Source: Oxalobacteraceae bacterium OTU3CINTB1
GTDB lineage: Bacteria > Pseudomonadota > Gammaproteobacteria > Burkholderiales > Burkholderiaceae_D
Length of the DNA stretch: 64,000 nt
Reading direction: 5' to 3'
Assembly: GCA_024123955.1 (NCBI GenBank)
Contig: CP099652.1
Coordinates: 5,890,001 to 5,954,000 of the forward strand
Shown: one piece after another, positions 42,403 to 50,945 of the stretch
How positions within the stretch are numbered: the stretch's first letter is position 1
Layout: each line of letters starts with the position of its first letter
Notes under the pieces: generated by a model
What the model saw: the letters and a program-made list of their open reading frames with translations, nothing else
The model's database searches: none
Told to the model about the DNA's origin: nothing
Made by a program: the position numbers and the translations under genes

Positions 42403-45400
42403 TTAAGAACGGGCAAACAGGTTATGCACGATGGCGCGCAGCCAGCGGCGGATATTGAACTCCTCGGGCATCATGTAGGCGCGGCTGGCGGGGACCGTCA
42501 GCACGATGCGCGTGCCGCCGCCGGTCTGATTGGCGATGTCCAGCGAGCCGCCGAGGGCGGCGGCGCGCTCGCGCATGCCGGTCAGGCCCCAATGTCCCTC
42601 GCGCCCGCCCGCGTCCAGCACCGCGCCGGGCATGCCGACGCCGTCATCGGCGATCGACAACACGAAGTGCTCGCTGCCGTAGCCCAGCGCCACCTCGACG
42701 TGGCTGGCCGCCGCGTGGCGGTAGGCGTTGAACAGCGCCTCGCGGCCGATGCAATAGATCGCCGGCCGGGCGATCGCATCAAGCGGGCGGAAGCCTTCCG
42801 GCACCGCAATGGCGAAGCGCGGGCCGAAATCGCGTTCCAGCGACTGGCCGAAGCCGGACAGCGCGGCGGCGATGTCGTCGCCCGCCGCCGGCGCCGTGCG
42901 CAGGTTCATCAGTTCGTCGCGGCCCTGCGCCATCACGGTGCCGGCCTGGTCTAGGATGGCGTCGATGCGCCCGCGCTCCTGGCTCTCGGGCGGCAGGCGC
43001 TTGGCCACGCTGGCCACGCGCAGCACCACGCCGTGCAAGCCTTGCAGCAGGGTGTCGTGCAGCGCCCGGGCGATGCGCTCGCGCTCGGCGAGTCGCTCCT
43101 GCATCAACTCGCCGTAACGGCGCGCCAGCAGGCGGGCCTTGAACACGTACAGCCGCCACAGCAGCAGCAAGGCGGCGACCACGCACAGCGCCCGGAACCA
43201 CATAGTCTGCATGATTTTCGGCTCGATATAGAAGGATACGGACGCGCCTTGCAAGTTCCACACACCGTCGTTGTTGGAGGCGATGACGCGGAATGTGTAC
43301 TTTCCCGGCCCCAGGTTGGTGTAACTGGCCGAGCGCCGGCTGCCGCCGTCGCGCCAGGCGCCGTCGACGCCCTCCAGCCGGTACTGGAAGCGCATGCGCT
43401 CCGGGTCCTGGTACGACAGCGCGGTGAAATCAATCTCCAGCGCACGGGTGCCCGCAGGCAGGCGCGCGCCGCCGGTTGTGGCGTAGGCGGCTTCGCCTGC
43501 GTGCAGCGAAGTGACGACCACGGGCGGCACCAGCGCGTTGCGCGGTAGCTTTTCGGGCTGGAAGGCGTAGACGCCGCCCGTGGTCGAGAACCACAAGGTG
43601 CCATCGTCGCTGCGGGCGGCCGACGGCAGCGGGAACAAGGGACTGGTCGAACCGGTCAAGCCGTCGCGGTAGTCGAGCCGGTCGAACCGCACCGCGTAGC
43701 GCGGCTCGCGCACCACCCGCGCCAGTTCCTTCGGGCCGATGCTGGTGATGCCGCTGCCGCCGTTGATCCACAAGGTACCGTCGCGGCCGAATATCAGGCC
43801 GGTGATGCCCGCCAACGGATCGCCCTCGGCGCCGACGATGGGATGGAAACGGCTGCCGTCGAAATAAGCCAGGCCGTTCTCGCCGCCGATCCACGCGCCG
43901 CCGGCCACCGGCAGGATCTGCATGACCGTGCCGACGGTCACCCCGTCGGCCTTGCCGTAGTGGCGCACGCGGCCGTCGGCAACCACGGCCAAGTGGTTGT
44001 TGACCGAACCAAGCCATACAGGCCCGCGCGGGTCGGCGGCGATCACGGAAGCGGCGAACGTTGCCATTCCGGCGATGCCGCCACCAAGCGCCCACTGGCC
44101 GGCGCGCAGCGTATAAAATCCGGCGCGCCCGAAACTGATCCACAAGGCCCCGGCCCGGTCTTCCGTCAGCGAATAGACGAACCGGTTGACGTCGATGCCC
44201 GGCGGCAGCGCGACGCGCTGGCGCACGCCGTCGCGCAGGACAAACAACGGCCCCTCGTCGCCACCCATCCAGACGTTGCCGTCGGCAGCCCGGTAGAGCG
44301 CGGTATTGACCATGCCCATCTCGAGTTCCGGGGCGAACGGCCTGGCGGGCGCGTTCGGGGCGGGCAAATAGGAACGGTCGACCCAGGCGCTGGCGCCGGG
44401 ACCGCCGGCGATCGGCCGCGCGGTGATACCGGCGTTCTTGGGCAGCTTCACCGTTTCCAGGCGCGGCGCGCGGAAGCGGTCCAGGCCATTCTCGGTCCCC
44501 ACCCAAACGTTCTGCTCGCGATCCTGGAACAGCGCGTACGCCTCGACCCCGCTCAGGCCGCGCTCCGGCCAGGTTCGCTGCGACGGCTTGCGGAGACCGG
44601 CGTGCGCGGTGCGCACCAGGTCCGGCGCCGAGACGAACCACGTATAACCGTCGTGGTCGAAGAAAAAGCGGCCGACGAGATCGTCGATGTTCCAGCGCAG
44701 CGGTTTACCCTGAGCCGGGCCGGCCAGCATCTGCAGCCCGCGCACGCGTCCATCGCTGGTCCACACGCTGCCGTCCGGATGACGGGCCAGCCAGCCAACG
44801 CTGTCGGTATTGCGTTGAACGAATTTGTCGGCGCCCCGGGCCAGCGAATAGATCCCCTGGCTGCTGCGCACCCACAACACGCCACGGTCGAACAGCAACG
44901 CCAGCGCATATTCCTGGGGCGCATCCGACGACCGCTCAGGATGATGCCAGCGCGCGTCGCCATCCAGATAGAACAGGCCGCCGGAGGTCGCCACCCACAG
45001 GCGGCCATTGTCGTCCTCGGCGGCGTCGAAAATCGTTCCACGCGGCGTGTCCGGCTGCTCCAGCCGGAAATGCTTCATCCGGCCCTTGGTCATCATACTG
45101 AAGCCGCCGTATTTGTAGCCTACCCACAAAGTACCATCGCGCAGCAGGCCGATGGCGGAGACGGCCGACGTCAGCGGTCCATCCTCTCCGCTGGCGCGCA
45201 GGAAGCGCACGCCGTCGAACTTGTACAGGCCCGAGGAGCTGCCGATCCAGATCCAGCCGTCGGGCGTCTGCGTGATGCCGCTGATGCCGGCCGGCGCGCC
45301 GTCACGCGCGGTCCAGCTGGTGTGCAGCAGCTCGATGACCGGCGACATGCGCCGGCCGATCTCGGTGGCCGAGGCGAACGGCGCCAGGCCGGCCGCCATC

Positions 45401-45492
45401 CACAGCAGCAAGGCCAGCAGGGCGCGTGCCGGCGCGCCGGACAAACTGGCGCGGCGGAGCCGCGAACGGAAGTGGAAGATGGGGCCGATCAT
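42403..45492 (-). CDS. Beta-propeller sensor histidine kinase (Reg_prop/Y_Y_Y/HisKA_3)
   Basis: The start at 45492 (MIGPIFHFRSRLRR) gives 1029 residues; a promoter within the longer frame supports it. Order: signal/membrane anchor (to about 50), a periplasmic two-component propeller of 12-14 short repeats (DGWIWIGSSSGLYKFDG, NVWVGTENGLDRF), a Y_Y_Y domain (YRLEGVDGAWRDGG..YTNLGPGKYTFRV), one membrane helix, the HisKA_3 dimerisation box ERERIARALHDTLLQGLHG with phospho-His, and an HATPase (DDGVGMPG, GHWGLTGMRERAAALGG). There is no fused regulator. Related BT-type sensors bind oligosaccharides, but here the neighbours are detoxification genes. Confidence 0.93.
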   Translation of the reverse strand: MIGPIFHFRSRLRRASLSGAPARALLALLLWMAAGLAPFASATEIGRRMSPVIELLHTSWTARDGAPAGISGITQTPDGWIWIGSSSGLYKFDGVRFLRASGEDGPLTSAVSAIGLLRDGTLWVGYKYGGFSMMTKGRMKHFRLEQPDTPRGTIFDAAEDDNGRLWVATSGGLFYLDGDARWHHPERSSDAPQEYALALLFDRGVLWVRSSQGIYSLARGADKFVQRNTDSVGWLARHPDGSVWTSDGRVRGLQMLAGPAQGKPLRWNIDDLVGRFFFDHDGYTWFVSAPDLVRTAHAGLRKPSQRTWPERGLSGVEAYALFQDREQNVWVGTENGLDRFRAPRLETVKLPKNAGITARPIAGGPGASAWVDRSYLPAPNAPARPFAPELEMGMVNTALYRAADGNVWMGGDEGPLFVLRDGVRQRVALPPGIDVNRFVYSLTEDRAGALWISFGRAGFYTLRAGQWALGGGIAGMATFAASVIAADPRGPVWLGSVNNHLAVVADGRVRHYGKADGVTVGTVMQILPVAGGAWIGGENGLAYFDGSRFHPIVGAEGDPLAGITGLIFGRDGTLWINGGSGITSIGPKELARVVREPRYAVRFDRLDYRDGLTGSTSPLFPLPSAARSDDGTLWFSTTGGVYAFQPEKLPRNALVPPVVVTSLHAGEAAYATTGGARLPAGTRALEIDFTALSYQDPERMRFQYRLEGVDGAWRDGGSRRSASYTNLGPGKYTFRVIASNNDGVWNLQGASVSFYIEPKIMQTMWFRALCVVAALLLLWRLYVFKARLLARRYGELMQERLAERERIARALHDTLLQGLHGVVLRVASVAKRLPPESQERGRIDAILDQAGTVMAQGRDELMNLRTAPAAGDDIAAALSGFGQSLERDFGPRFAIAVPEGFRPLDAIARPAIYCIGREALFNAYRHAAASHVEVALGYGSEHFVLSIADDGVGMPGAVLDAGGREGHWGLTGMRERAAALGGSLDIANQTGGGTRIVLTVPASRAYMMPEEFNIRRWLRAIVHNLFARS

Positions 45493-45581
45493 AAAGTGCC
45501 GTGGAAGAGACGCGATTCGAATTCGGCCTGAGTCCAAACCGAAGGACGCGGCCCTGCCAGTCACGTTGATCGGCGTGGCGC

Positions 45582-45610
45582 AGAATACTGTCACCGCGCG
45601 GCCCGGGCAA
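45582..45610 (-). promoter_or_regulatory. Promoter of the propeller kinase gene
   Basis: Minus strand: TTGCCC (45610-45605), a 17-bp spacer and TATTCT (45587-45582). It gives a leader of about 83 bases to the ATG at 45492. Site C lies 22 bp upstream of the -35 box, an activator-type position. Confidence 0.55.
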
Positions 45611-45631
45611 GGCGCAATGGTGTCGTTTCAC

Positions 45632-45650
45632 TTTTTCCACGAAGGCACAA
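45632..45650. promoter_or_regulatory. Regulon site C: TTTTTCC-N5-GGCACAA
   Basis: Arms match at 5/7 and 7/7. Upstream of the kinase promoter. Confidence 0.45.
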
Positions 45651-45677
45651 ATAACCGGGCCCCGGCGTGGCCGACGC

Positions 45678-46619
45678 TTAGTCGGTGCCCACGATCACAT
45701 CCCACGGCGCCGGCGAAGGGAATAGCTCGATCAAAAATTCAATGAAGGCTTTGACGTTGGGGCTGCCCCGGCGGCTTTCCGGCCACACCGCCGAGATGGT
45801 GAAGCGCTCGACCGCCAGCGCGGGCAGGATGGGCACCAGCAGCCCTCGCTCGACAAAGGAGGCGGCCGCGTAGGTCGGCGAAATGCCGATGCCGCCGCCG
45901 GCGACGACGGCCGCCATCACGCCGTCGGTGGTGTCGATGATGATGCCGGCGCTCGGCGTCATCTCCACCAGCCGGTCGCCGACCTGGAACGGCCAGCGCA
46001 GCGCCTGGCCGGAGCTCTGATAGCGGAAGTTCACGCACTCGTGCTCGAGCAGGTCGTCGATCGCCAGCGGGGTGCCGTGCTGCGCCAGATAGCTGGGGGC
46101 CGCGAACGCGCACAGGCGATGGGGGGCGAGCGGGCGCGAAATCATGCGCGAGTCGCCCGGCGCGCCGACCCGGATGGCGACGTCGATGCCCTCCTCGACC
46201 AGGTCGTTGTACAGGTCGCCCATGCGCAGGTCGATCGTGACCTTCGGGTAGCGCTGGCGAAAGCGCGGCAGCGCGCCGGCCAGGATGTGCGTGCCGATGG
46301 GCAGCGGCGCGGTCACCCGCAGCAGCCCCGACGGCTCGGCGCGCGCGCTGGCGGCCGCCTGTTCGATCTGCTCGACCTCCTGCAGCAGGCGGCTGGTGCG
46401 CTCCTGCAGATCGAGTCCCTCGGGCGTGAGCGTGAGGGAGCGCGTGGTGCGCACGAACAGTTTGAGCTTGAGCTGCTCCTCGAGGCGCAGCACGCTTTTA
46501 CTGACGGCCGAGGGCGACACCCCCAGCGAACGCGCCGCCGCCGTATAACTGCCGAGTGAGGCGGTACGGGCGAAGGCGATGAGCCCGGTAAGGCTTTCTA
46601 ATCCGATTTTTGCTGACAT
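45678..46619 (-). CDS. LysR-family regulator, copy 2
   Basis: 313 residues, nearly collinear with copy 1: both share IGLESLTGLIAFARTASLGSYTAAA, and both have FRYQSSGQALRWPFQ/FRYQGSGQSLRWPFQ-type effector segments. Winged helix at residues 20-65 and the usual two-lobed effector domain. It lacks a Shine-Dalgarno sequence and appears leaderless; the intact left half of the regulon motif lies immediately before the ATG. It heads the minus-strand series LysR2-kinase-LEH-pump-LysR1. Confidence 0.93.
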   Translation of the reverse strand: MSAKIGLESLTGLIAFARTASLGSYTAAARSLGVSPSAVSKSVLRLEEQLKLKLFVRTTRSLTLTPEGLDLQERTSRLLQEVEQIEQAAASARAEPSGLLRVTAPLPIGTHILAGALPRFRQRYPKVTIDLRMGDLYNDLVEEGIDVAIRVGAPGDSRMISRPLAPHRLCAFAAPSYLAQHGTPLAIDDLLEHECVNFRYQSSGQALRWPFQVGDRLVEMTPSAGIIIDTTDGVMAAVVAGGGIGISPTYAAASFVERGLLVPILPALAVERFTISAVWPESRRGSPNVKAFIEFLIELFPSPAPWDVIVGTD

Positions 46620-46626
46620 GGCACAA
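46608..46626 (-). promoter_or_regulatory. Regulon site F, on the start codon of LysR copy 2
   Basis: TTGTGCC-N5-AGCAAAA on the minus strand (7/7 and 5/7), in exactly the same place relative to promoter and ATG as site E. Confidence 0.45.
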
Positions 46627-46654
46627 TTAAATCAACCTCAAGCGCTATTGTCAA
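46626..46654 (-). promoter_or_regulatory. sigma70 promoter of LysR copy 2 (leaderless)
   Basis: Minus strand: TTGACA (46654-46649), a 17-bp spacer, TTTAAT (46631-46626), six bases, ATG. Both hexamers and the spacing are identical to those of copy 1, while the spacer sequence has diverged. Confidence 0.75.
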
Positions 46655-46702
46655 TCCGGAGGAAGTAACAACAAAGAAACAACCGGGCGGCGCGGCCGCC
46701 AT

Positions 46703-46721
46703 TTGTGCCATTTGGGAACTT
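46703..46721. promoter_or_regulatory. Regulon site D: TTGTGCC-N5-GGAACTT
   Basis: Left arm 7/7, right arm 4/7. It lies 84 bp from the LysR copy 2 start and 90 bp from the divergent esterase start, in the same distance class as sites A and B. Confidence 0.45.
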
Positions 46722-46810
46722 CTAAAACGATGCCCGCCTCTCTTGTTGGCGTTCCCGCACGGCGGTAACGTGCAGTCCTCGGAAACGATAACCCAACCAG
46801 AAGGTACAAA

Positions 46811-47833
46811 ATGAATCTCCCTACCAAAACCGTGGCTGCATCCCTCCTGTCGCTCGCCAGCCAGGCCGCCCTCGCCGCCGATGTGCCGCCCGTCCCGGAA
46901 CGCAACGTCCAGGCCTTCCTCAAGGTGCTCAACAGCGGCACCGGCAAGCCGATCGAGCAACTCAGCCCGAAGGACGCGCGTCAGGTGCTGGTCGGCGCCC
47001 AGGCCAGCGTGCCGACCGATCTGTCGTCGGTTGAAGTGAGCAACAAGACCGTCACCCAGGACGGCCAAAAGATCGACCTGACCATCGTCCGGCCCAAGAA
47101 CGCCAAAGGCGACACGCCGGTGTTCATGTTCTTCCACGGAGGCGGCTGGGTGCTGGGCGACTTCCCGACCCACTCGCGCATGGTGCGCGACCTGGTCGAC
47201 AATTCCGGCGCCACCGCCGTCTTCGTCAACTACACGCCGTCGCCGGAAGCCAAGTACGGCGTCGCGATCAAGCAAGCCTACGCGGCCACCAAGTGGGTCG
47301 CCGCGAACGGCAAGGAAATCAAGGTCGACGGCAAGCGCCTGGCCGTGGCCGGCAACAGCGTCGGCGGCAACATGGCGACCGTGGTCAGCATCATGGCCAA
47401 GCAGCAGGGCCAGCCGAAAATCAGCGCGCAGGTGCTGTTCTGGCCGGTGACCGACGCCAACTTCGACACCGCCTCCTACAACCAGTTCAGCAATGGCTAC
47501 TTCCTCAGCAAGGGCATGATGCAGTGGTTCTGGGACAACTACACCACCGACGCCAAGCAACGCGCCGAAATCACCGCCTCGCCGCTGCGCGCGTCGACCG
47601 AACAGCTCAAGGGCCTGCCGCCGACCCTGATCCAGACGGCTGAACTCGACGTGCTGCGCGACGAGGGCGAAGCCTACGGCCGCAAGCTCGACGCCGCCGG
47701 CGTCGATGTCACCATAACGCGCTATCCCGGCCTGATCCACGACTACGGCCTGCTGAACGCGCTGGCCACCGTGCCGGCGGTCAAGGCGGCGATGCGCCAG
47801 GCCGGCAATGAGCTCAAGACCCATCTGAAGTAA
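46811..47833 (+). CDS. Secreted HSL-type alpha/beta hydrolase (esterase)
   Basis: 340 residues with a signal peptide (to SQAALAAD, about residue 23). Hormone-sensitive-lipase family motifs: FFHGGGWVLGD (oxyanion), nucleophile Ser in AGNSVGGNMA, Asp in AELDVLRDEG, His in GLIHDYGLLN. Probably a periplasmic carboxylesterase. First gene of a plus-strand operon with the reductase and OYE genes (36- and 27-bp gaps). Ribosome site AGAAGG. Confidence 0.92.
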   Translation: MNLPTKTVAASLLSLASQAALAADVPPVPERNVQAFLKVLNSGTGKPIEQLSPKDARQVLVGAQASVPTDLSSVEVSNKTVTQDGQKIDLTIVRPKNAKGDTPVFMFFHGGGWVLGDFPTHSRMVRDLVDNSGATAVFVNYTPSPEAKYGVAIKQAYAATKWVAANGKEIKVDGKRLAVAGNSVGGNMATVVSIMAKQQGQPKISAQVLFWPVTDANFDTASYNQFSNGYFLSKGMMQWFWDNYTTDAKQRAEITASPLRASTEQLKGLPPTLIQTAELDVLRDEGEAYGRKLDAAGVDVTITRYPGLIHDYGLLNALATVPAVKAAMRQAGNELKTHLK

Positions 47834-47869
47834 CCGCCCGCCAATCTACGCATCATCCAGGAGGAAGCT

Positions 47870-48508
47870 ATGCAATACGCAATTATCGGTTCGGGCGCCA
47901 TCGGCACGGCCATCGCGCGCCAGTTCGCCCGCCAAGAGCTGCCGGTGCTGGTGGCCAATACCCGTGGTCCGGGCAGCCTGGCGGCGCTGGTCGACGAACT
48001 CGGCCCGGCCATCGTGCCCACCGCCCTGCACCAGGCGCTCGCCGCCGACATCGTCTTCCTGGCCGTGCCGTTCACCGCGGTCCCGGACGCGTTGAAAGAC
48101 GCGCCGGCCTGGAACAACCGCATCATCGTCGACACCACCAACGCCATCGACTTCATCGATTTTTCGCCCGCCAACCTGGGCGGCCGCCCGTCCTCGGATA
48201 TCGTCGCCGAGGCGGCGCCCGGCGCGCGGCTGGTGAAATCGTTCAACACGCTATTCGCCACTATCCTTGGGCGCCAGCCCGGCGAGGCCGGCGGCAGGCG
48301 CGTGTTGTTCCTGTCCGGCGACGATCCGGCCGCCAATCGCACCCTGGCCGAACTGATCGAGCGCTTCGGCTACGCGGCGATCGATCTCGGTCCGATCGCG
48401 GCCGGCGGTATGCTGCAGCAATTCGGCGGACCGCTGACCACCCACAGCATGCTGCTGCAAAAGCAAGGCGGCGCCTCGCTGCCGGAGATGGATGTCATCG
48501 ACGGCTAA
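47870..48508 (+). CDS. NAD(P)-binding F420-reductase-like protein
   Basis: A 212-residue Rossmann protein of the NADPH-dependent F420 reductase/NADP oxidoreductase family (pfam 'F420_oxidored'). N-terminal nucleotide motif AIIGSGAIGTAIARQFARQ, then DIVFLAVPFTAVPDAL and VKSFNTLFATIL (the usual 'vkafN' segment). Cytoplasmic. Bacteria of this group lack F420, so the substrate is probably another compound. Ribosome site AGGAGG. Middle gene of the operon. Confidence 0.87.
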   Translation: MQYAIIGSGAIGTAIARQFARQELPVLVANTRGPGSLAALVDELGPAIVPTALHQALAADIVFLAVPFTAVPDALKDAPAWNNRIIVDTTNAIDFIDFSPANLGGRPSSDIVAEAAPGARLVKSFNTLFATILGRQPGEAGGRRVLFLSGDDPAANRTLAELIERFGYAAIDLGPIAAGGMLQQFGGPLTTHSMLLQKQGGASLPEMDVIDG

Positions 48509-48535
48509 GCTGTCATCACTAGAAAGAGAGCCGCC

Positions 48536-49624
48536 ATGCCGTCACTTTTCGATCCGGTTCAACTCGGTGCGATCGCCGCGCCCAACCGCGTGCTGATGGC
48601 CGCGCTTACGCGCGGGCGCAATACCCGGGAGCACGTCCCCACGGCGATGATGGTGGAATACTATCGTCAGCGCGCCAGCGCGGGCCTGATCATTTCCGAG
48701 GCGACCGGCATCAGCCGCCAGGGATTGGGCTGGCCTTACGCGCCGGGATTGTGGAGCGACGAGCAAGTGGCGGCGTGGCGTCCGGTCACCGACGCGGTGC
48801 ACGCGGCGGGCGGGCGCATCTTCTCCCAACTGTGGCATATGGGACGGGTGGTCCATCCGTCCTTCCTCGGCGGGCAGGCGCCGGTTTCCGCCTCGGCGAG
48901 CACGGCGCCCGGCCTGGCCCACACCTATGACGGCAAAGTCCCCTACACTGAGGCGCGGGCCCTTCGCACCGATGAAATCACGGACATCGTGCGCGCCTTC
49001 CGTGTGGCCGCGCGCCACGCGCGCACCGCCGGTTTCGACGGCATACAGCTGCACGCCGCGAACGGCTACCTGCTCGACCAGTTCCTGCGCGACGGCGCCA
49101 ACCGGCGTAACGACGCCTACGGCGGCGGCATCGACAATCGCATCCGCCTGCTGCGCGAGGTGACCGAAGCGGTGGCGCTGGAAATCGGCGCCGACCGGAC
49201 AGCGGTGCGCCTGTCGCCCAACGGCGAGATCCAGGGCGTCGACGACAGCGATCCGGCGGCGCTGTTCTGCGCCGCCGCCAAAGCGCTGTCAGACCTCGGC
49301 ATCGCCTTCCTCGAAATCCGCGAGCCGAGCGCGCCGCGCATCGACGCTATGCACCCGACCATCCTGCGCCCGCCCATCGCGCCGTTGATGCGCGCGGCGT
49401 TCAAAGGGCCGGTTGTGCTCAATACCGGATACGATGGCCGCAGCGGCCAGGCCGCCCTCGACGCCGGCCTGGCCGACGCGATCGCCTACGGCAGGCCATT
49501 CCTGGCCAATCCGGATCTGCCACACAGGCTGGCGACAGGCGCGGCGCTGAACCTGGACCAGGAGGCGACCTGGTACAGCCGTGGTGAGCAAGGCTACCTC
49601 GATTACCCAAGGCTCGACAAGTAG
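48536..49624 (+). CDS. Old Yellow Enzyme family alkene reductase
   Basis: A 362-residue FMN TIM-barrel enzyme of the NemA/OYE group that reduces activated C=C bonds or nitro compounds with NAD(P)H. Starts SLFDPVQLGAIAAPNRVLMAALTRGR; substrate-binding pair in FDGIQLHAANGYLLDQFL (in place of the His-Ala-X-X-Gly-Tyr-Leu motif, here HAANGYLLDQFL, normal); FMN phosphate loop AYGRPFLANPDLP. It ends YLDYPRLDK. Completes an esterase-reductase-ene reductase operon. Confidence 0.94.
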   Translation: MPSLFDPVQLGAIAAPNRVLMAALTRGRNTREHVPTAMMVEYYRQRASAGLIISEATGISRQGLGWPYAPGLWSDEQVAAWRPVTDAVHAAGGRIFSQLWHMGRVVHPSFLGGQAPVSASASTAPGLAHTYDGKVPYTEARALRTDEITDIVRAFRVAARHARTAGFDGIQLHAANGYLLDQFLRDGANRRNDAYGGGIDNRIRLLREVTEAVALEIGADRTAVRLSPNGEIQGVDDSDPAALFCAAAKALSDLGIAFLEIREPSAPRIDAMHPTILRPPIAPLMRAAFKGPVVLNTGYDGRSGQAALDAGLADAIAYGRPFLANPDLPHRLATGAALNLDQEATWYSRGEQGYLDYPRLDK

Positions 49625-49699
49625 CAGCGTTGCGCACGCCGGTTCTCACGACGGACTTCGGTCTGCGTGAGGCACATAGCGTGCCGACTGATTGCTCAC

Positions 49700-49858
49700 C
49701 TACATCCCAACGACACGGCACCGGCATCGGGTGGAAGAACTGACGTTGACTAACTCGCCAACCGGATGGCGACGTCGATATTCCCGCGCGGCGCCGTCGC
49801 GGCCGCCGGACGTGGTGTGTGTGCCGCCGGTGTACAGCGTTTTTTCAGTGTGGTTCAT
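49700..49858 (-). pseudogene. ohr: Remnant of an organic hydroperoxide resistance gene
   Basis: Reading leftward from ATG 49858, behind an excellent GAGGAAA ribosome site, the first 24 codons give MNHTEKTLYTGGTHTTSGGR-DGAA, the unmistakable Ohr/OsmC N-terminus. After that the frame loses similarity and stops at 49700. A shifted frame reads GNIDVAIRLAS, which could be the next Ohr segment (LDVKL) or a LysR fragment. The remaining 85% of ohr is missing. Confidence 0.7.
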
Positions 49859-49895
49859 GATCGTTTCCTCTGTGTGTGAGTAATATGTGTGAGGT

Positions 49896-50915
49896 TCAGT
49901 TCAATTTCGCCACATCGAGAATGGCCCGGGCGAAGGCCTGCGGCGCTTCCTGCGGCAGGTTGTGGCCAATACCGCCGGTCACCAACCTGTGTTCATACTT
50001 GCCCGTGAATTTTTTCGCGTAGTTCTTCGGATCGGGATGCGGCGCACCATTGGCGTCGCCCTCCATCGTGATGGTGGGCACGCCGATGTCGGGAAAACGC
50101 GCCAGTTGGCGCTCAAGATCATCATAGCGGGCCTCGCCCGGCGCCAGTCCCAGCCGCCAGCGGTAGTTGCCGATCGAGATGGCGACGTGGTCCGTGTTGT
50201 CGAGAGACGCCGCGGACCGGGCGAATGTGGCGTCGTCGAATTTCCATTGCGGCGAGGCCAGCTCCCAGATCAGGCGCGCAAACGCGTGGGTGTTGGCGCG
50301 GTAGCCCTGTTCCCCGCGCTCGGTGGCGAAGTAGTACTGGTACCACCATTGCAGCTCCGCCTTGGGCGACAGCGGCGCGCGGTTTGCCTCCTGGCTGCCG
50401 ATCAGGTAACCGCTGACCGACACCAGCGCCGTGAAGCGTCGCGGCCACAACGCCGCCAGGGTGCCGGCGATCCTGGCGCCCCAGTCGAAGCCGGCGACGA
50501 TGGCCTGGTCGATCTTCAGCACATCCATGAAGGCGACGGCGTCGGCGGTGAAGGTCGCCTGTTGGCCGTTACGGGGCGTGTGGGGCGACAGGAACCGCGT
50601 GCTGCCATAGCCGCGCAGATGCGGAACGATGACGCGGTATCCCGCCGCGACCAGGATAGGCGCCACGTCGACGAAGGCATGGATGTCGTAGGGCCAGCCG
50701 TGCAGCAGCAGTATCGGCATGCCGTCGGATGGCCCCATGTCGACGTACCCGACGTCGAGCAGGCCGGCGTTGATCTGCCGTAGCGCAGGGAAAGCGTTCG
50801 CCGGCGACAGCGTAGCGGCAAAGGCGCCTCCCACATAGCCGATCTGGCTCGCGGCCAGCCCCAGCGCAGCGGTGTTCAAAAAGCTGCGGCGTTTCATGTT
50901 GGTGAGTTCAGTCAT
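49896..50915 (-). CDS. Exported alpha/beta hydrolase with Tat-like signal
   Basis: 339 residues starting at 50915 behind AAAGGAA. The N-terminus MKRRSFLNTAALGLAASQ carries a twin-arginine-like pattern, so the enzyme is probably periplasmic. Oxyanion HGWPYD; the nucleophile elbow GFDWGAR has Asp rather than Ser, as in epoxide hydrolases and dehalogenases; catalytic His in GGIGHNLPQE. Last gene of the CcdA-TlpA-like-hydrolase operon. Confidence 0.88.
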   Translation of the reverse strand: MTELTNMKRRSFLNTAALGLAASQIGYVGGAFAATLSPANAFPALRQINAGLLDVGYVDMGPSDGMPILLLHGWPYDIHAFVDVAPILVAAGYRVIVPHLRGYGSTRFLSPHTPRNGQQATFTADAVAFMDVLKIDQAIVAGFDWGARIAGTLAALWPRRFTALVSVSGYLIGSQEANRAPLSPKAELQWWYQYYFATERGEQGYRANTHAFARLIWELASPQWKFDDATFARSAASLDNTDHVAISIGNYRWRLGLAPGEARYDDLERQLARFPDIGVPTITMEGDANGAPHPDPKNYAKKFTGKYEHRLVTGGIGHNLPQEAPQAFARAILDVAKLN

Positions 50916-50945
50916 GATGATTCCTTTCGATAGCGTGAAAACGGA

